32,297 nucleotides of DNA from assembly GCA_002394125.1 (NCBI GenBank), contig DGSY01000063.1:13738-46034 (forward strand), written 5' to 3'. Numbering within the stretch: position 1 is the stretch's first letter; each line of letters begins with the position of its first letter. The position numbers and the translations under genes were made by a program. The notes beneath the pieces were generated by a model. The model made no database searches and was not told the origin of the DNA. It worked only from the letters and a program-made list of their open reading frames with translations. Shown here piece by piece: positions 24,103-31,902 of this stretch. The stretch is from Ruminococcus sp. UBA4350 (GTDB lineage: Bacteria > Bacillota > Clostridia > Oscillospirales > Ruminococcaceae).

Positions 24103-24156
24103 TCGGCTCCTTTCTGTGATTTGTGTTCCAATGCTTCCGGTTTATGGGGTAAAATT

Positions 24157-24185
24157 ATTATAGCATATTCTCCGGAAAAGTGCAA
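24157..24185 (-). promoter_or_regulatory. Sigma-A promoter of the HEAT-repeat gene
   Basis: TTGCAC (24180-24185) and TATAAT (24157-24162) on the minus strand are separated by 17 bases, about 55 bases upstream of the start. Nothing else is evident up to 24313. Confidence 0.7.
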
Positions 24186-24313
24186 TGGTGCTGGCTCTAT
24201 TTAATTTGTTTACACATCATTGAATGCGATGCTGCCTGTGATGATGAAACCGTCCGTCTGCGGATTCTTTCCATGAACATGACAAAAGCATCTCAAAAAT
24301 ATGCAGAAATGAT

Positions 24314-24350
24314 AAAATCCTGAAAGCATTTGAACTGCTTTCAGGATTTT
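24314..24350 (-). terminator. Rho-independent terminator of the dut-DUF4321-PHP operon
   Basis: A perfect 15-bp stem (24314-24328 with 24336-24350) includes the T run on its minus-strand 3' arm. It starts 5 bases after the stop of the PHP gene. Confidence 0.8.
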
Positions 24351-24354
24351 CCCA

Positions 24355-25083
24355 TTATTTCTGTTCGCCGAACAGGATATCCTCACGGTTTTCGATCAGT
24401 CCGCAGATCCTGTCGCTGCGCACGATCAGCGGATAATCCTCTGTGCTGCGGATTTCGCGGGCTGTCAGAATGCCGCCGCTGAATGCGGTTTCCCAATGCG
24501 CATCCGAGCCGGATGTCTGCCGGAGGCCGAAGCTCTCCGCATACCATTTTGCACGGTCATTGAAATCGGCCAGACGGTTTCCGCCGTTCCAGACCTCTGC
24601 GGCATCTACGAGATCCGGCAGCAGCTTGATATACCGGACATAATTCTCCTGCCGGAAGGGATGTGCATGAACGATACAGCCGTGCGATTTCCGGATCAGC
24701 CGGAGATATTCGATCGGCTCCAATGTGACCGTTTCCGGATGCGCTGCAAGCCATTCCGGCGGCAGGCCGTAGGTCAGGAAGTCATTGCCCTCCCAGCTGT
24801 ACTCCCAGCCGAAGCACACGCGCAGACCGATTTGATCGCCTGCTTCCTTCGCATGGTAATAGCCGAGGGAGAACTGCCGTACCCATTCCTCCCACGGCAG
24901 CGAACGGTCAACTGCTGTATTGCCGTGATAAAAATGATCGGTGACGAACATTCCGTCATAGCCGAGTCTGCGGCAGGCTCTCGCCATTTCAGCAGCATCA
25001 GCCTGTCCGCAGGCGCTTCCTTCTCTTGTATGGGTATGCGTTTCCCAGCGCATCACGCGGGATTTTTGAACTGCATTTATCAC
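24355..25083 (-). CDS. PHP-domain metal-dependent phosphoesterase
   Basis: This 242-residue cytoplasmic protein has the PHP (polymerase and histidinol phosphatase) motifs in order: ETHTHTREGSACG (His16, His18), DGMFVTDHFYHGN, VCFGWEYSWEG (Glu), CIVHAHPFRQ and QTSGSDAHWE. These bind a multinuclear metal centre that hydrolyses phosphate esters. The natural substrate is unknown; some relatives act on nucleoside bisphosphates. The likely start is a GTG at 25083 with a weak AAAGGAAAG upstream. An internal ATG at 25053 lacks a ribosome site but keeps all motifs. It lies 39 bases after the DUF4321 gene. Confidence 0.85.
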   Translation of the reverse strand: MINAVQKSRVMRWETHTHTREGSACGQADAAEMARACRRLGYDGMFVTDHFYHGNTAVDRSLPWEEWVRQFSLGYYHAKEAGDQIGLRVCFGWEYSWEGNDFLTYGLPPEWLAAHPETVTLEPIEYLRLIRKSHGCIVHAHPFRQENYVRYIKLLPDLVDAAEVWNGGNRLADFNDRAKWYAESFGLRQTSGSDAHWETAFSGGILTAREIRSTEDYPLIVRSDRICGLIENREDILFGEQK

Positions 25084-25122
25084 GCTGATAGTTCACTTTC
25101 CTTTTCGCCGGAATGCGGCAGA

Positions 25123-25386
25123 TTATTTGATCGAAGCAGCGACCTTCGGGGCAGCGATAACCGCAATCAGGATGAGCAGGATCATGATCGGATTCAGAAC
25201 AAGGTTGAAGCCGATTGTGAATGTGATCGCGGTGAAATGCAGGGTTGTAGGAGCAAGATCCAGCGAGAAATTTGTTCCGAACCAGTTGATGATCGGCTCA
25301 TCGAATGTAACAAACCAGTTGCCGAGCAGATAGCCGCAAATTATCGCAACGATAATAAGCAATAGATATGTGAGCTTTAATTTCAT
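25123..25386 (-). CDS. Small membrane protein, DUF4321 family
   Basis: This 87-residue protein has two hydrophobic segments, at residues about 5-22 (LTYLLLIIVAIICGYLLG) and about 58-82 (IGFNLVLNPIMILLILIAVIAAP). The stretch NFSLDLAPTTLHFTAITFTIGFNL between them is typical of the uncharacterised Firmicutes DUF4321 family. The ATG at 25386 has AAAGGAC at good spacing. The longer open frame upstream overlaps dut and is not used. It sits 34 bases after dut and is probably cotranscribed. No function is known. Confidence 0.75.
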   Translation of the reverse strand: MKLKLTYLLLIIVAIICGYLLGNWFVTFDEPIINWFGTNFSLDLAPTTLHFTAITFTIGFNLVLNPIMILLILIAVIAAPKVAASIK

Positions 25387-25420
25387 TTGTATAGTCCTTT
25401 CTTTTGCGCGCGTTCTGTAT

Positions 25421-25858
25421 TTATGTACCGGTTGAGCCGAAGCCGCCGCTGCCGCGTTCTGTCTCCGGCAGTGTATCCGCTTCACAGATATCCGGCAGGA
25501 TCACCGGTGTGACGATCAGCTGCGCGATGCGCAGGCCGTCTGTGACCGTGAATGCGGTTTCGCTCTGATTGATGAGCGCGACGCAGATCTCGCCGCGGTA
25601 ATCCGCATCGACGATCCCGACGCCGTTTGCAAGCGCAATACCGTGCTTTGACGCAAGTCCGGACCGCGCACAGATCATCAGCATCACATCGCTGCGCTCC
25701 GGTGCTGCGGCCAGTCCGGTCGGGATGAGCCGGATCTCATGCGGCTGCAGTGTGACAGGCGCATCCAGACAGGCGCAGAGATCCATGCCGGCGCTGCCGG
25801 TTGTTGCGCGCTGCGGGATGACAGCTTTGTCACGAAGTTTGCGAAATGTCAGTTTCAT
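25421..25858 (-). CDS. dut: dUTP diphosphatase
   Basis: This 145-residue enzyme hydrolyses dUTP to dUMP and diphosphate, keeping uracil out of DNA. All five trimeric-dUTPase motifs are present: SAGMDLCA (I), RSGLASKHGI (II), NGVGIVDADYRGEICV (III, with the catalytic Asp), GLRIAQLIV (IV) and RGSGGFGSTGT (V, the C-terminal arm). The length is standard. It is the first gene of a likely three-gene operon with DUF4321 and the PHP protein. Confidence 0.96.
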   Translation of the reverse strand: MKLTFRKLRDKAVIPQRATTGSAGMDLCACLDAPVTLQPHEIRLIPTGLAAAPERSDVMLMICARSGLASKHGIALANGVGIVDADYRGEICVALINQSETAFTVTDGLRIAQLIVTPVILPDICEADTLPETERGSGGFGSTGT

Positions 25859-25891
25859 GCAGCTTCCGCCTTTCTGAAATCAATCAAATAT

Positions 25892-25920
25892 AGTATAGCA
25901 CAATCCGGAGAATAATGCAA
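25892..25920 (-). promoter_or_regulatory. Sigma-A promoter of the dut operon
   Basis: TTGCAT (25915-25920) and TATACT (25892-25897) on the minus strand are separated by 17 bases. The stretch 25921-26180 to its right has no gene. Two partial copies of the AraR-site core GGACAAA lie there (26012-26018 and about 26086-26092). Confidence 0.65.
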
Positions 25921-26181
25921 GTAGTTTCAGCAAATTCCTGCAAAAATGCACATGACGGCAGGGCAGGGGAGCGCCTCTTTCGGCTCTGTGAATATGGTGA
26001 AGCGCTGCTACGGACAAAGCTTTCTGCAAAGTTGTCTGCACAGGTTGCGCTGCTTTCCGGTACGGATATCGAATGCGGATCGAACCGGACAAATTGCTGC
26101 ATCTTTTTCGGGAATCAGAGTAAATATACGTTTTTTAGTTTCGATATATGCATTTTATCCAGTTTCTCTGCAATTCACACA

Positions 26182-26210
26182 TTGATTTGTACGGAACAAT
26201 CGGATATAAT
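26182..26210 (+). promoter_or_regulatory. GH43-CE1 promoter with AraR-like operator in the spacer
   Basis: TTGATT (26182-26187) and TATAAT (26205-26210) are separated by 17 bases. The 16-bp stretch ATTTGTACGGAACAAT (26185-26200) fills the spacer. Its left half matches the AraR consensus half-site perfectly and its right half is imperfect. It shares TTGTACGGA with the GH127 operator. Binding there would block RNA polymerase. Confidence 0.65.
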
Positions 26211-26246
26211 ATAATTACCATATTATATATTTGGGGGATTGAAACC

Positions 26247-28778
26247 ATGAAAAAGAAAAAAATCATCCGCGGTGCAGCGGTCGCGGCGATGGCCTGCATC
26301 AGTGCAGCCTGTCTGCCCGGTTCGCTCAGCGCCAAAGCCCACAACCCGATTGTTCAGACAAGTTTTACGCCCGATCCTGCTCCGGTCGTCTTCGGAGATG
26401 AGCTCTGGGTATTCACCGGCTGCGACAAAGACGCTGCCAACAGCAACTATACGATGGTCGGCTGGCAGGCATTCTCAACAAAGGATATGCAGAACTGGAC
26501 TGATCACGGCATGATTCTCAAGGACAATGAGTTTTCCTGGTGTACGGAAGGAAATGCATGGGCATCGCAGTGCATTGAGCGCAACGGGAAGTATTACTTC
26601 TATTTTACGACCACGGACGGCAACGGCCGGGGAAGAGCGATCGGCGTAGCTGTTGCGGATAAGCCGGAAGGCCCCTATAAGGATGTCCTCGGCAAACCGC
26701 TCTGCGGCCCGAACTGGTGGTATATTGATCCGACTGTCATCATCGACGATGACGGGCAGGCATGGCTCATGTTCGGAAATCCGACCTGCTATTATGTGAA
26801 GCTGAAAGAGGACATGGTCACGCTGGACGGCCCGATTCAGGAGTTCCCGATGACCTCAGAGGCATTCGGCCCCGGTAAGAATGGCTGCGGCTACGGCGAA
26901 GGCCCGTGGATCTATAAGCACGACAGCCTCTATTATCTTGTCTATGCCTGCTTCTACGGCAGTGACAGCGGCGAGAGTCAGGCCTATGCGACGTCGTCTT
27001 CTGTCACCGGCCCCTGGAAATTCGGCAACCAGATCCAGAAGCAGTCAAACTGCTTCACCACGCACGGCGGCATTATCGACTATAAGGGGCACTCCTATTT
27101 GTTCTATCACAAGAACGGACTCAAGGGCGGCGGTACCTTCAACCGCAGTGCAAGCTGCGAGGAATTCACCTATAATCCGGACGGCTCCATCCCGATGATC
27201 AACTTTACGGATGAAGGACCGGCGCAGCTCGAATCGGTCAATCCGTATCAGCGTGTCGAGGCGGAAACGATCAACTTTGCTTCCGGCATCAAGACCGAAA
27301 AGATCGATGCCGGCACACTTGCGATCGGCTTCATCGAAAACGGCGATTACACCAAGATCAGCGGTGTTGATTTCGGTGACAAGGGCGCTTCGGAGTTCTA
27401 TGCACGCATCGCATCGAACGGTCAGGGCGGCAAGATCGAAGTGCATCTCGATTCCGCGACCGGTCCGATCGTCGGCACGGTCGATTGCCCCGTGACAGAC
27501 GGCTGGCAGAACTGGGTGACGGTCAACGGTAAGGTGTCGGGCGCAGAGGGCAAGCATGATTTGTTCCTGCGATTCTCCGGCGGAGACAGTTATCTGTTCA
27601 ATGTGGACTGGTGGCAGTTCGTTGAGAACGGCGATACCGATTCGCATCCGGGACAGATCGTCGATGAATTCGGCGGTGTTGTCACACAGAATAAAGATTC
27701 CGGTATTCTCGGCGATTATAACGGAGACGGCATCATCAATGCAGCAGATCTCAGCTTCGCAAAGATGCTGATGCTCAAGGGCGAGACCAACCGCAATACG
27801 ATCAAGCCGGCTGATGTGGATGTCAACCGTGCAATCGAAAACCAGGACGGCGACCTCGAATGGTATCAGAAGTATCTGACGACGCCGGTCACGGAGTATC
27901 CGGAGAAAAAGGCATCGGCAGAGCCGGAACCGCAACCGTATAATTATAATGCTAATGTGACATTCCACAAGGCGCCGGAGCAGAACGGCAGCAATTATTT
28001 CAAGGATCAGCCCGCTAATCACGGTCGGGTCATCCAGGAAAACTATACCGGCATCAACGGCGCAAAGAAAATGTATGTCTATGTTCCTTACGGGTATGAT
28101 GAGAGCAAGAAATATAATGTTTTCTATCTGATGCACGGCGGCGGAGAAAGCGAGGAAACCTGCTTTAACGACAACGGCATCAACATTGATGTCATGCTTG
28201 ATAACATGATCGCAAACGGCGACATTGAGCCGATGATCGTCGTCACCCCGACCTTCAACAAGTCGCCGGACGGCGCAGGCGATGTCTGGAAGGAAATGCG
28301 CGAAACGATTATTCCGTATGTCGAAAACAAATATTCGACCTATGCGGAGAATACCTCGATCGACGGCCTGAAAGCGTCGAGATATCACCGTGCATACGGC
28401 GGCTTCTCGATGGGCGGCGGCTCGACATGGAGAATGTTCTGCAATAACCTCGATATCTGTGCATACTTTATGCCGCTCTCCGGCCACAGCTGGGACGGCG
28501 CAGGCGGTGTGCAGAATGCGATCGACAAATTCGGCTTCCGGAAGGATGAGTATTACGTCTTCGCAGCGACCGGAACAAAGGATATTGCTTACGGCAACAT
28601 GGTTCCGCTGATGAACGCGCTGAAGGCTGATACGAAGCGCTTCACCTACACAAGCGATTTCTCGAAGGGCAACCTCTATTTCCTTGAGGCACCGAACGAA
28701 ACGCACTGGTGGGGCATTGTCCGCCACTATGTGTATGATGCACTCCCGTACTTCTTCCATGAGCATCAGACCGACTGA
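26247..28778 (+). CDS. Secreted GH43-CBM6-dockerin-CE1 multidomain arabinoxylan enzyme
   Basis: This 843-residue protein has a signal peptide (KKKKIIRGAAVAAMACISAACLPGSLSAKA). Residues about 30-325 are a GH43 five-bladed propeller with the usual triad Asp43 (TPDPAPVVFGDELW), Asp161 (WYIDPTVIIDDDG) and Glu218 (GYGEGPWIY). Residues about 334-462 are a CBM6-type module (YQRVEAETINFASG .. NVDWWQF). Residues about 488-560 are a dockerin (GDYNGDGIINAADLSFAKMLML). Residues about 570-843 are a CE1 esterase, with nucleophile Ser721 (GGFSMGGGS) and probable His820 (ETHWWGIVRHYVYDALPYFF). The expected activities are alpha-L-arabinofuranosidase or beta-xylosidase plus feruloyl or acetyl-xylan esterase. 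The ATG at 26247 follows GGGGG; the frame upstream runs through the promoter and is not used. An AraR-like operator lies in the promoter. Confidence 0.93.
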   Translation: MKKKKIIRGAAVAAMACISAACLPGSLSAKAHNPIVQTSFTPDPAPVVFGDELWVFTGCDKDAANSNYTMVGWQAFSTKDMQNWTDHGMILKDNEFSWCTEGNAWASQCIERNGKYYFYFTTTDGNGRGRAIGVAVADKPEGPYKDVLGKPLCGPNWWYIDPTVIIDDDGQAWLMFGNPTCYYVKLKEDMVTLDGPIQEFPMTSEAFGPGKNGCGYGEGPWIYKHDSLYYLVYACFYGSDSGESQAYATSSSVTGPWKFGNQIQKQSNCFTTHGGIIDYKGHSYLFYHKNGLKGGGTFNRSASCEEFTYNPDGSIPMINFTDEGPAQLESVNPYQRVEAETINFASGIKTEKIDAGTLAIGFIENGDYTKISGVDFGDKGASEFYARIASNGQGGKIEVHLDSATGPIVGTVDCPVTDGWQNWVTVNGKVSGAEGKHDLFLRFSGGDSYLFNVDWWQFVENGDTDSHPGQIVDEFGGVVTQNKDSGILGDYNGDGIINAADLSFAKMLMLKGETNRNTIKPADVDVNRAIENQDGDLEWYQKYLTTPVTEYPEKKASAEPEPQPYNYNANVTFHKAPEQNGSNYFKDQPANHGRVIQENYTGINGAKKMYVYVPYGYDESKKYNVFYLMHGGGESEETCFNDNGINIDVMLDNMIANGDIEPMIVVTPTFNKSPDGAGDVWKEMRETIIPYVENKYSTYAENTSIDGLKASRYHRAYGGFSMGGGSTWRMFCNNLDICAYFMPLSGHSWDGAGGVQNAIDKFGFRKDEYYVFAATGTKDIAYGNMVPLMNALKADTKRFTYTSDFSKGNLYFLEAPNETHWWGIVRHYVYDALPYFFHEHQTD

Positions 28779-28790
28779 TATCTGAACAGA

Positions 28791-28838
28791 AAAACAGCTT
28801 CCCGGCCGCGGAGAAACGGTCGGGAAGCTGTTTTTTAT
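28791..28838. terminator. Bidirectional terminator between GH43-CE1 and the dockerin protein
   Basis: A 14-bp stem (28791-28804 with 28821-28834) has A runs on the left arm and T runs on the right arm, so it can end transcription from both convergent genes. It touches the stop codon of the minus-strand gene. Confidence 0.85.
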
Positions 28839-29521
28839 TATTCCACTCGGAAGGGGAGCGTCGTTTTCTCACCGCCGCCGATGATATCAATATGATACTC
28901 GCCGGAGTTCGTTTTTCCGCCGATCTTCCAAGACCATGCAGTATGTCCCTGACTGTCTGTATACTGATTCTCCAGACCCTTCGCCGCAGAAGCACCGGAT
29001 GAATAGTAGACATTGATATCATATTCGGTATTGGCTCTTCCGATGATATGCAGTGTGACTTCTTCGTTGCGCGTGACCGTAAACGGATACGGCGAGACAA
29101 GCAGACTGCCGACCTGCGTATACACCGGAGCATTCGGAACCGTGACAATGACGGGAGGATCAGTATCCGGCAATTTCGCAGTAGTTGTCGCGGCAGCGGT
29201 TGTGGTGCCGATCGATACCGTTGTGGTTTCTGCGGGTAGTTCCGGCGCGATCTGTGAAGCCTTGCACAGTGCGGATCTGACATCCAGCAGGCAGAGCAAT
29301 CCGTCCGCGTCGCAGTCTGCATTCTCGATTCCCTGCGGCGTGATCGAAAGCGCGGGATCCTCACAGATGAGCCGCGCAGACATGACGGCATCCTCGACCG
29401 TGACCCTGCCGTCACAGTTGAGATCGCCGGCCAGCGTGACAGCGGCCTGCGTATGGAAGGAGAACAGCGCCGTAGCAGAAACAGCAGCGGCGAACATAAC
29501 GGAAATCAGTCTTTGTCTCAT
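28838..29521 (-). CDS. Secreted non-catalytic dockerin protein with Ig-like domain
   Basis: This 227-residue protein has a signal peptide ending near TQA (about 26). An N-terminal dockerin follows (GDLNCDGRVTVEDAVMSARLI .. ADCDADGLLCLLDVRSAL; two calcium-loop repeats). Then come a Thr/Ala-rich linker (about 100-115) and a C-terminal beta-sandwich (PYPFTVTRNEEVTLHIIGRANTEYDINVYYSSGASAAKGLENQYTDSQGHTAWSWKIGGKTNSGEYHIDI). That last domain recurs in Firmicutes surface proteins without an assigned role. There is no catalytic motif. It overlaps the coiled-coil gene upstream by 4 bases (ATGA), so the two are translationally coupled. It may bind a ligand or partner on the cellulosome. Confidence 0.82.
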   Translation of the reverse strand: MRQRLISVMFAAAVSATALFSFHTQAAVTLAGDLNCDGRVTVEDAVMSARLICEDPALSITPQGIENADCDADGLLCLLDVRSALCKASQIAPELPAETTTVSIGTTTAAATTTAKLPDTDPPVIVTVPNAPVYTQVGSLLVSPYPFTVTRNEEVTLHIIGRANTEYDINVYYSSGASAAKGLENQYTDSQGHTAWSWKIGGKTNSGEYHIDIIGGGEKTTLPFRVE

Positions 29522-29754
29522 TTCTGTTTACCTGTTTTTTCTGCGGAGGAGGACTTTTCCTCTGCCATGCATATATCCGGTTTTCCGAGCAGCTCCTCAT
29601 ATTTCTGCTTTAGCTCGTCATAATCTCTCCGGCTTTTGTCGAGCAGACGCGTGAGATCATGGATCGACTGAATGAGGATATCCAATGTATTTTGATCGCG
29701 GGTCAGAAGACCTTTCAAAAACTGGTTTTCCTTTTCGAAATCCTGAATGTCCAT
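29518..29754 (-). CDS. Small coiled-coil protein
   Basis: This 78-residue, highly charged and almost wholly helical protein begins MDIQDFEKENQFLKGLL and has heptad-like spacing through about residue 58 (LIQSIHDLTRLLDKSRRDYDELKQKYEELL). A GAGGAGG lies 7 bases before the ATG at 29754. The frame stays open further upstream but runs into the tRNA, so that extension is not real. No family is recognised. It overlaps the dockerin gene by 4 bases although it has no secretion signal, which is an odd pairing. Confidence 0.65.
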   Translation of the reverse strand: MDIQDFEKENQFLKGLLTRDQNTLDILIQSIHDLTRLLDKSRRDYDELKQKYEELLGKPDICMAEEKSSSAEKTGKQK

Positions 29755-29784
29755 GTGATGACCTCCTCTTTGAATGATGATCAC

Positions 29785-29823
29785 GAAAAACAGCGTACCT
29801 ACGCGAAATATGCGCAGATACGC
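29785..29823 (-). terminator. Possible terminator after tRNA-Pro
   Basis: On the minus strand an imperfect hairpin (GCGTA at 29819-29823 pairs with TACGC at 29793-29797, with partial inner pairing) is followed by TGTTTTT. It would end the tRNA transcript, with some read-through into the coiled-coil gene. Confidence 0.45.
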
Positions 29824-29837
29824 CGCTTCCGGAGAAG

Positions 29838-29910
29838 TCGGAGTGACAGGATTCGAACCTGCGGCATCCTGCTCCCAAAGCAGGCGCGCTACCAACTGCG
29901 CTACACCCCG
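29838..29910 (-). tRNA. tRNA-Pro (anticodon UGG)
   Basis: A 73-base cloverleaf on the minus strand. The acceptor stem is CGGGGTG/CACTCCG with one G-U pair and discriminator A. The D arm contains AGTTGGTA. The anticodon stem CCTGC/GCAGG carries the loop TTTGGGA, so the anticodon is TGG (Pro). The T arm is GCAGG-TTCGAAT-CCTGT. CCA is not encoded. Confidence 0.96.
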
Positions 29911-29918
29911 GACACTTT

Positions 29919-29947
29919 ATTTTACCATATTTTCAGTCATTTGTCAA
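29919..29947 (-). promoter_or_regulatory. Sigma-A promoter of tRNA-Pro
   Basis: TTGACA (29942-29947) and TAAAAT (29919-29924) on the minus strand are separated by 17 bases; the -10 lies 8 bases before the tRNA 5' end. Confidence 0.8.
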
Positions 29948-29967
29948 GCATTTCGCAATGCAATAGA

Positions 29968-29998
29968 CCGCCCCGTCCGGCAGCAACGGACGGGGCGG
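29968..29998 (-). terminator. GC-rich terminator hairpin of the CUT1 transporter operon
   Basis: A perfect 12-bp GC-rich stem (29968-29979 with 29987-29998) with a 7-base loop lies 47 bases after the stop at 30046. The downstream T tract on the minus strand is weak (TCTATTG), but the stem is very stable. Confidence 0.65.
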
Positions 29999-30045
29999 CA
30001 TGAAGAGAGGAAACAATGAATATCAGGAATCATAATTGGGGAAAA

Positions 30046-30897
30046 TCATTCCTTAACGCCGCCGAGTGCGACGCCTGCGATGATGTACTTGGAAAGTACG
30101 AAGTACACCACAAACAGCGGCAGGACCGTCATCACAAGGCCGAGATAAACTGCGCCGTATTCAGTCTTATACATATCTCCGGCGAGCTGGCTGACCATGA
30201 TCGGCATGGTCCATTTTTCGCGGTCGATCAGCAGGATCGACGGGAGGAACAGTGCGTTCCAGCTTGCGACAAAGGCGAAGATCGCCTGTGTTGCCATTGC
30301 AGGCTTCATCAGCGGAAGCACGATCTGATTGAAGATGCGGAATTCGCCTGCGCCGTCGATACGCGCCGACTGCACGATATCCATTGACAGTGACGGCTGC
30401 ATATATTGGCGCATGAAGAACACAACGCTCGGCGCTGCGATCGAGGGCAGGATCATCGGAATAAAGCTGTTGACCAGATCGATCTTATACATGAACTGGA
30501 AGAAGCCGATTGCTGTGACCTGACTCGGAATCATCAGCACGCACATAATCAGCATGAAAAATGCTTTTCGTGCTTTCCAGTCGTAGGCAACGATCGCATA
30601 GGCTGTCAAGGTAGAAAAGTAGATCGTGCAGGCCGTTGCGCCGACGGAAATGATAACGGAATTGAGGAATCCTGTCCACGGATTGAAGGATTTGCCCTCA
30701 AACACGCTGTAGTTTGTCATGAGATCCTTGCCAGGGACAAATGAGATCGCGCTGGCCATGATGCTGTTGGAGCTTCTGGTCGCATTGATGAGCATGATGA
30801 TGAACGGCATCAGACAGATCACGGCGATGAAGATGCAGACGACGTACTGAAAGACCGTAAAAGCGATCTCGCCGCCCTTTTGCTTTCTGACAGCCAT
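30046..30897 (-). CDS. CUT1 sugar ABC transporter permease (MalG/AraQ-like)
   Basis: This 283-residue membrane protein of the binding-protein-dependent permease family has about six hydrophobic segments. The cytoplasmic EAA loop reads SARIDGAGEFRIFNQIVLPLMKPAMAT, which contacts the ATPase. It belongs to the CUT1 class, which usually imports oligosaccharides or glycosides. The ATG at 30897 sits 7 bases after GGAGG; a GTG at 30903 overlaps the upstream stop region. It starts 2 bases after the first permease's stop. No ATPase gene is in this cluster. Many Firmicutes CUT1 systems use a shared MsmX-type ATPase encoded elsewhere. Confidence 0.9.
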   Translation of the reverse strand: MAVRKQKGGEIAFTVFQYVVCIFIAVICLMPFIIMLINATRSSNSIMASAISFVPGKDLMTNYSVFEGKSFNPWTGFLNSVIISVGATACTIYFSTLTAYAIVAYDWKARKAFFMLIMCVLMIPSQVTAIGFFQFMYKIDLVNSFIPMILPSIAAPSVVFFMRQYMQPSLSMDIVQSARIDGAGEFRIFNQIVLPLMKPAMATQAIFAFVASWNALFLPSILLIDREKWTMPIMVSQLAGDMYKTEYGAVYLGLVMTVLPLFVVYFVLSKYIIAGVALGGVKE

Positions 30898-30899
30898 TC

Positions 30900-31880
30900 T
30901 CACACCTCCCCGATCTGCTGCTGCTTTCTGCGCTTGCGCTCTTCCTTTCGCAGCTTTTCAGCGGCGATCGCGTCCTTGTCACGCATGATCCAGAAGAGGA
31001 TCGCAGAAAGAATACAGATGATAACGAACAGGATCATGCTGGCAGCAGCAGCCTTTGCGAAGAGCTGTTTGCCCTTGAATGCCTGCTTGTAAATGAACAC
31101 GCTCGCGGTCGTTGTGGCTCCGTCCGGGCCGCCGTTATTGAACAGCAGCGGGATCTCGAACATATTCAGACCGCCGATCATGCTAGTAATCAGAGTGTAG
31201 AGCATAATCGTTTTCAGGTTCGGCAGGGTAATGCGGAAGAATGTCTGGACGTCGTTTGCGCCGTCGATATCCGCAGCCTCGTAGATATCGGGGCTGATGC
31301 CGAGAACACCGGAGATCATCATGATCATGGTATTGCCGAACCATGTCCAGAACTGGATAAATGCAACAATGTTCTGGGAAGCAGATTTGCTGGTAAAGAA
31401 GTCGGTCGCTGTATTCGTAAGTCCCCATGACATCAGAAGCTGATTGACAGGGCCCTTCGGATAGCCGAACAGCGTATTGAACAGGATCGCGATTGTCGCG
31501 GCTGTGATGATATTCGGCATATAGAAAACGACCTTGAAGAAGCCCTTGCCTTTGAGCTTGGAGGTTCTCGAAGTGAACCACGCGGTCAGGAGCAGGGCGA
31601 GTCCCATCTGCGGGACGAAGTTCATAACCCAGATCTTTACCGTATTCTTGAGAGACTGGATAAAGGACTGGTTATTGAGGATCGACTTGAAATTCTCGAA
31701 CGGCTGTTCAAGAAGATGCGTTTCATTTCCGACACCCTTCATATCGGTGAAGCCGATGAACATGGTGTAAAGCGTCGGATACAGGGAGAAGATCAGAAAG
31801 ATAATGATGAACGGCAATGCGAACATATAGCCGTATTTGGCGTATGACAGGCCTTTCAGATGCCTTTGACTGTTTGACAA
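30900..31880 (-). CDS. CUT1 sugar ABC transporter permease (MalF/LacF-like)
   Basis: This 326-residue membrane protein has about six hydrophobic segments (first FALPFIIIFLIFSLYPTLYTMFIGF). The EAA loop reads EAADIDGANDVQTFFRITLPNLKTIML. A very basic C-terminal tail (AEKLRKEERKRRKQQQ) lies in the cytoplasm. The start is a TTG at 31880, 9 bases after AAAGGAGG; no suitably placed ATG exists. It pairs with the MalG-like permease downstream and the binding protein upstream. Confidence 0.9.
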   Translation of the reverse strand: MSNSQRHLKGLSYAKYGYMFALPFIIIFLIFSLYPTLYTMFIGFTDMKGVGNETHLLEQPFENFKSILNNQSFIQSLKNTVKIWVMNFVPQMGLALLLTAWFTSRTSKLKGKGFFKVVFYMPNIITAATIAILFNTLFGYPKGPVNQLLMSWGLTNTATDFFTSKSASQNIVAFIQFWTWFGNTMIMMISGVLGISPDIYEAADIDGANDVQTFFRITLPNLKTIMLYTLITSMIGGLNMFEIPLLFNNGGPDGATTTASVFIYKQAFKGKQLFAKAAAASMILFVIICILSAILFWIMRDKDAIAAEKLRKEERKRRKQQQIGEV

Positions 31881-31902
31881 AGCAGGGAGCCTCCTTTCAT
31901 AG

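Noticed and set aside
24120..24150. ACCCC on the minus strand upstream of the HEAT-repeat gene as a third SigI promoter
   Set aside because: Nineteen bases downstream the sequence is ACAC, not CGTA, and a good sigma-A promoter overlaps the site.
25387..25485. Longer N-terminus for the DUF4321 protein
   Set aside because: It would overlap the end of dut, and family members begin at the membrane segment that follows the ATG at 25386.
29755..29895. Longer N-terminus for the coiled-coil protein
   Set aside because: The extension runs through tRNA-Pro, while the ATG at 29754 has a strong ribosome site.
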